Assembly (NCBI GenBank): GCA_016713625.1
Contig: JADJOT010000011.1
Coordinates: 496,001-560,000, forward strand
Source of the DNA: Candidatus Accumulibacter affinis
GTDB lineage: Bacteria > Pseudomonadota > Gammaproteobacteria > Burkholderiales > Rhodocyclaceae
DNA length: 64,000 nucleotides
Reading direction: 5' to 3'
Part shown: in pieces, positions 60,741 to 64,000 of the stretch
Numbering within the stretch: the stretch's first letter is position 1
Layout of the letters: each line of letters opens with the position of its first letter
Notes under the pieces: model-generated
Seen by the model: only the letters and a program-made list of their open reading frames with translations
What the model was told of the DNA's origin: nothing
Databases searched by the model: none
Made by a program: the position numbers and the translations under genes

Positions 60741-60873
60741 AGGCGCTGGCTCAAGGAACTCTTCGGCCTGCCTGCGCAATGGTCGGGCGCCCTGACCAGC
60801 GGCGCCACCATGGCCAACCTTGTCGGGCTGGCCGCAGCGCGGCAGTGGGCGGGCAGGCGCCAGGCCAGGGAGC
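60741..60873 (+). pseudogene. Fragment of a PLP-dependent (aromatic) amino acid decarboxylase
   Basis: In one frame about 44 codons read RWLKELFGLPAQWSGALTSG then ATMANLVGLAAARQWAG, the segment of group II PLP decarboxylases just before the cofactor-binding region (consensus GxLTxGATMANxxGLxAAR). No other part of the protein is present: upstream sequence does not fit and downstream the frame enters the convergent bpt gene. It is a relic of a larger gene. Confidence 0.7.
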
Positions 60874-60883
60874 AGGCGCCGTC

Positions 60884-61630
60884 TCATGATTTGCCAAGGC
60901 GCGCCGACAGATCGATCCACTGCCCATCGAACAGCCCCTCGATCGGCCTGAAATTGGCCTTGTAGGCCATCTTGCGGCTGTCCCGAATCCAGTAGCCCAG
61001 GTAGAGATACGGCAGCCGGTTGGCGACGCATTGCGCAATCTGCCAGGCAATGTTGTAGGTACCGAGCGCGGCTGGCTGCAGGTCGGGGTCGTAGAAGGTG
61101 TAGACCGACGACAGACCATCCTTGAGGACGTCGAGGATGCTCACCATGCGCAGCACAGAGCCCTCCGTGAACTCGATGAGCCGAGTGTCCACGCGGCTTT
61201 GCAGCAGGAAGTGCGTGTATTGCTCGTGGCTGTCCTGGTCCATCCCGCCACCGGCGTGCCGCGCCGCTTGATAGCGCAGGTAAAGCTGATAATGCTCGCT
61301 GTAAAAGCGCAGTGGCAGCTCGCGCGCCTGCATGCCGGCGTGCATCCGGATGCTGCGGCGCTGACTGCGGTTGGGCGCGAAGCGGTCTACCGGCAGCCGT
61401 ACCGGGACGCAGGCGTGACACTCGTCGCACTTCGGCCGGTAGGTGAAAACGCCGCTGCGTCGAAAGCCGCTGCGAACCAGTTCACCATAGACCTCGCTGG
61501 TGATCAGATGGCTTGGCGTGGCGACCTGCGAACGCGCCAGTTCCCCGGGCAGGTAGCTGCAGCTGTAGGGAGCCGTCGCATAGAACTGCAACAGCGAGAA
61601 AGGCAGGTCGGAGTCGTTGAGTCGCGACAC
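60884..61630 (-). CDS. bpt: Leucyl-tRNA-protein transferase (bacterial Ate1-like)
   Basis: 248 residues from GTG 61630. PFSLLQFYATAPYSCSYLPGELARSQV, the Cys-rich RPKCDECHACVPVRLPVDRF and LYLGYWIRDSRKMAYKANFRPIEGLFDGQW are diagnostic of Bpt. It attaches Leu to proteins with N-terminal Asp or Glu, feeding the ClpS-ClpAP N-end rule pathway. Its GTG starts 5 bp after the aat stop; the two transferases are commonly adjacent. Confidence 0.93.
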   Translation of the reverse strand: MSRLNDSDLPFSLLQFYATAPYSCSYLPGELARSQVATPSHLITSEVYGELVRSGFRRSGVFTYRPKCDECHACVPVRLPVDRFAPNRSQRRSIRMHAGMQARELPLRFYSEHYQLYLRYQAARHAGGGMDQDSHEQYTHFLLQSRVDTRLIEFTEGSVLRMVSILDVLKDGLSSVYTFYDPDLQPAALGTYNIAWQIAQCVANRLPYLYLGYWIRDSRKMAYKANFRPIEGLFDGQWIDLSARLGKS

Positions 61631-61634
61631 TGGC

Positions 61635-62342
61635 TCAGGTCCACGCCTGGCTGGCGGCATCGGCCGGCCAGCGGCCAGGCTGCCAGGCCTGTGCCACCAG
61701 TGCATGCAAGCGGGCGATGAAAGCCGCGCGCGAAATCTCGCGTGCCCCGAGGGAGGCAAGATGCGGGGTGTTCATCTGGCAATCGATCATGCCGAATCCT
61801 TCCTCTTCAAGAAAACGCGCGAGATGCGCTGCGGCGACCTTCGACGCATCCGAGACGCGCGTGAACATGGACTCTCCGTAAAACATGCGGCCAATCGCCA
61901 GGCCGTACAGCCCACCGACGAGCTCTCCGTCCAGCCAGGTCTCGACTGAGTGGGCAAAGCCAAGCTGGAAAAGCCTCCAGTAGGCGCGCTGCATTTCACG
62001 CGTGATCCAGGTGCCATCCTGACCGGCACGCGGCGCCTCGGCACAGGCACGGATCACCGCCGGGAAGGCGCTGTCCAGTTTCACCGTGAAGCGACCCGAG
62101 CGCAAGCTGCGGCGCAAGGAGCGCGAGATTCGGAAGTCGCCCGGGAAAAGCACCATACGCGGATCGGGACTCCACCACAAGATCGGTTCGCCACTCGAGT
62201 ACCAGGGGAAGACCCCTCGCTGGTAAGCGTCGAGCAAGCGCTGCGCAGACAGGTCTGCACCGGCACAGAGCAGACCGTTCGGTTCGAGCAGCGCCATTTC
62301 CAGCGGTGGAAAGGGTTCGTGGCCCTCCAGCCAGGGAATCAT
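61635..62342 (-). CDS. aat: Leucyl/phenylalanyl-tRNA-protein transferase
   Basis: 235 residues. FPPLEMALLEPNGLLCAGADLSAQRLLDAYQRGVFPWYSSGEPILWWSPDPRMVL at the N-terminus and WLDGELVGGLYGLAIGRMFYGESMFTRVSDASKVAAAHLA define the family; the final FGMIDCQMNTPHLASLGARE segment is also intact. It adds Leu or Phe to N-terminal Lys/Arg as a degradation signal. Overlaps the ABC ATPase gene by 4 bp (ATGA). Confidence 0.96.
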   Translation of the reverse strand: MIPWLEGHEPFPPLEMALLEPNGLLCAGADLSAQRLLDAYQRGVFPWYSSGEPILWWSPDPRMVLFPGDFRISRSLRRSLRSGRFTVKLDSAFPAVIRACAEAPRAGQDGTWITREMQRAYWRLFQLGFAHSVETWLDGELVGGLYGLAIGRMFYGESMFTRVSDASKVAAAHLARFLEEEGFGMIDCQMNTPHLASLGAREISRAAFIARLHALVAQAWQPGRWPADAASQAWT

Positions 62343-63448
62343 CGCGGCAACCGGTTCGGCTGCACGGTCGGCGGGAAGGCTCGCGTCGTGGTCTTGAAAG
62401 CGACGACGTGGTCGACGTCCAGGCGGATACCAATTTTTTCGCCAATCGCGTGATTGTGGTGCGATGGAACCAGCGAGAGCACTTCGACCCCGCTCCCCAG
62501 CCGCAGGGTGTACAGAATCTCGGCGCCGCGAAAGGCCTTGTGCCGGACTTCCGCCAGCAGCTCGGCCTGATCGTCATGGATGATGTCATCCGGACGCAGC
62601 AGCACTTCGACGCCGCAACCTCTCCCGCACGCCTCGCAGCCCTGGCTGCATTCGAGCGGCAGGCGCGACTCGAGCCGACCCAGTTCAACCTCGACGCGGC
62701 GATCGTCGATGACCACGCCGGGCAGGAAAACCCCCTGCCCGACAAAGTCGGCGACGAAGCGGTTCGCTGGCTGGTGGTAAACCCGGTAGGGCGTGTCCCA
62801 CTGTTGAATGGTCCCGGCAGCCATCACCCCCACCTCGTCGGCCATGGCAAAGGCTTCGTGCTGATCGTGAGTGACCAGCAGGGCCGTGATCTTCTGGGTC
62901 TTGAGGATCTCGCGCACTTCCAGCGACAGGCGCTCGCGCAAGTCGACGTCGAGATTGGAGAAGGGTTCATCGAGCAGGATCAACTGCGGACGCGGCGCCA
63001 GGGCGCGGGCGAGCGCAACGCGCTGCTGCTGGCCACCGGAGAGTTCATGCGGATAGCGGTCGCCCTGGCCACTCAGGCCGACGGTGGCGAGCAGGTCACG
63101 CACGCGGCTGCGCCGCTCGCTGGCCGCCAGGCCGGCCAGACCAAAACCGACGTTGGCCGCTACCGTCAGGTGCGGAAAGAGGGCGTAATCCTGAAAGACC
63201 ATGCCGATCTGCCGTTGCTCCGGAGGCAGACGGCGACCCGCGCCGCTGACCGTGCGGCCCTGCACGCGAATCTCGCCGGCAGCGATTGCCTCGAAGCCGG
63301 CGATGCAGCGCAGCAGGGTCGTCTTGCCGCAACCCGAGGGGCCGAGCAGACAGGCGATGCCGCCGCTCTCGACACGCAAGCTGACGCCATCAACGACGGT
63401 ATGTGATCCGTAACGTTGAACTATTCCTTCGAGTTCGAGGTGTGCGAT
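62339..63448 (-). CDS. fbpC: Fe(3+)-type ABC transporter ATP-binding protein
   Basis: 369 residues from TTG 63448. Walker A LLGPSGCGKTTLLRC, signature LSGGQQQRVALARALA, Walker B LILLDEPFSNLDVDLRE, switch LLVTHDQHEAFAMADEVGVM, then a TOBE-type C-terminal domain. ATPase of the FbpABC/thiamine-spermidine class; the divergent permease and Fur-like site point to ferric iron. No ATG or GTG lies close to the N-terminal strand, so the exact start is uncertain. It is coupled to aat by an ATGA overlap, an unusual operon partner. Confidence 0.85.
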   Translation of the reverse strand: MAHLELEGIVQRYGSHTVVDGVSLRVESGGIACLLGPSGCGKTTLLRCIAGFEAIAAGEIRVQGRTVSGAGRRLPPEQRQIGMVFQDYALFPHLTVAANVGFGLAGLAASERRSRVRDLLATVGLSGQGDRYPHELSGGQQQRVALARALAPRPQLILLDEPFSNLDVDLRERLSLEVREILKTQKITALLVTHDQHEAFAMADEVGVMAAGTIQQWDTPYRVYHQPANRFVADFVGQGVFLPGVVIDDRRVEVELGRLESRLPLECSQGCEACGRGCGVEVLLRPDDIIHDDQAELLAEVRHKAFRGAEILYTLRLGSGVEVLSLVPSHHNHAIGEKIGIRLDVDHVVAFKTTTRAFPPTVQPNRLPR

Positions 63449-63526
63449 CAAGACGCAGTCATCCGGGAGGAAAGGGAGGGTATCGACTGGCGATTCGGGA
63501 AACAGCAAGCCAGCTGAAACACCGGT

Positions 63527-63545
63527 CAATTATAATTCTCATTTA
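63527..63545. promoter_or_regulatory. Fur-box-like site between divergent iron transport genes
   Basis: The minus-strand sequence TAAATGAGAATTATAATTG agrees at about 10 of 14 positions with the 7-1-7 Fur consensus TGATAAT-N-ATTATCA. It lies 12 bp before the permease ATG and about 80 bp upstream of the ATPase gene, so one site could control both. The consensus is established; Fur regulation of this locus is inference. Confidence 0.5.
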
Positions 63546-63556
63546 CCCAGCGAACC

Positions 63557-64000
63557 ATGACCCGCCCACGCCTCAATCCCCTGCTGCTTGTTTCTGCTGC
63601 CTTGGCGGCCCTGGTCGGTGTGCCGGTGGGCAGCGTTCTGATGAACATCCGGCACGGCGGCACCAGTGCGACCTGGTCGCATCTGGCGTCGACGGTGCTG
63701 CCGGAGTACCTGGCGAACACGCTGCTCCTGTGCCTCGCGGTCGGCCTCGGCGTCATCGTGGTCGGGGTGACCACGGCGTGGCTGACCGTCATGCATGACT
63801 TTCCCGGTCGGCGCATCTTCGAATGGGCACTGGTCTTGCCGATGGCCATGCCGGCCTATGTGCTGGCCTATGTGTATACCGACTTTCTGCAGTTCGTCGG
63901 CCCGCTGCAGAGCTTCCTGCGCGAGTCCTTCGGCTGGCGCAAGGCAGACTACTGGTTTCCCGAGATACGCAGCCTCGGTGGCGCGGTGATCATGTTTGTC
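63557..64000 (+). CDS. fbpB: Fe(3+)-type ABC transporter permease (3' partial)
   Basis: 148 codons from ATG 63557, with no stop before the window ends. LNPLLLVSAALAALVGVPVGSVL forms the first membrane helix; YLANTLLLCLAVGLGVIVVGVTTAWLTVMHDFPGRRIFEWALVLPMAMPAYVLAYVYTDFLQF matches FbpB/SfuB-type permeases of ferric iron transporters. Divergent from the ATPase gene across the Fur-like site. The periplasmic binding protein gene is not visible. Confidence 0.88.
   Translation, partial: MTRPRLNPLLLVSAALAALVGVPVGSVLMNIRHGGTSATWSHLASTVLPEYLANTLLLCLAVGLGVIVVGVTTAWLTVMHDFPGRRIFEWALVLPMAMPAYVLAYVYTDFLQFVGPLQSFLRESFGWRKADYWFPEIRSLGGAVIMFV

Overview
The window is a GC-rich bacterial chromosome segment. 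Gene content points to the Betaproteobacteria, most likely Rhodocyclales and plausibly a Candidatus Accumulibacter-type organism (inference). The pointers are the rpsB-tsf-pyrH-frr-uppS-cdsA-dxr-rseP-bamA-skp-lpxD-fabZ-lpxA-lpxB-rnhB order with map-glnD diverging from it, heme d1 (nirF/DL/G/H) genes, two nnrS copies, and an 'HPr-rel-A' PqqD/HprK-like cassette. No rRNA, CRISPR array, prophage or intact transposase was seen.

Layout. 1-1140: 3' end of a type I restriction gene (hsdR), then a Phd/PIN toxin-antitoxin pair behind a clear promoter/operator palindrome. 1185-7486: homoserine dehydrogenase, a periplasmic sugar-dehydrogenase-like propeller, an RluA-type pseudouridine synthase, NnrS, and a TIR-membrane-sulfatase-modifying-factor fusion. 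7557-7653: a paired inverted repeat. 7676-22693 (minus strand): the large housekeeping operon for translation factors, isoprenoid and phospholipid synthesis, outer-membrane assembly and lipid A. 23046-26434 (plus): map and glnD.

26842-29698 holds the most unusual cassette: a small exported Cys-containing protein, a PqqD-like protein, an HprK-related kinase and a nucleotidyltransferase. It is followed by SOS-controlled dnaE2 with a perfect LexA box abutting the start codon. 33013-37884 (minus): rimO, an esterase, a truC remnant lacking its catalytic core, ychJ, an RRM protein and rhlE. 38296-46222: a hydrolase with a membrane tail, an archaeal/alphaproteobacterial-type serC with serA, a small membrane ORF, a SixA-Nudix fusion and an FtsX-like permease.

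46367-48569: a degenerate tRNA-Gly(CCC)-like sequence followed by two overlapping ArsA/GET3-like ATPases. 48982-50508: malQ. 50745-55135 looks like a nitric-oxide/oxygen response island (NnrS, cupin, two hemerythrin-like proteins, a secreted protein, an NsrR-type Rrf2 regulator), interspersed with gene debris (amidotransferase C-terminus, CcoG fragment). 55912-60062 (minus): diheme cytochrome c, nirF, nirDL, nirG and nirH for heme d1 synthesis; nirS, nirJ, nirE and nirN are not present. 60197-62342: an anchored periplasmic protein, a decarboxylase fragment, and bpt-aat (N-end rule transferases). 62339-64000: divergent Fe3+-type ABC transporter genes around a Fur-box-like site, the permease running off the window.
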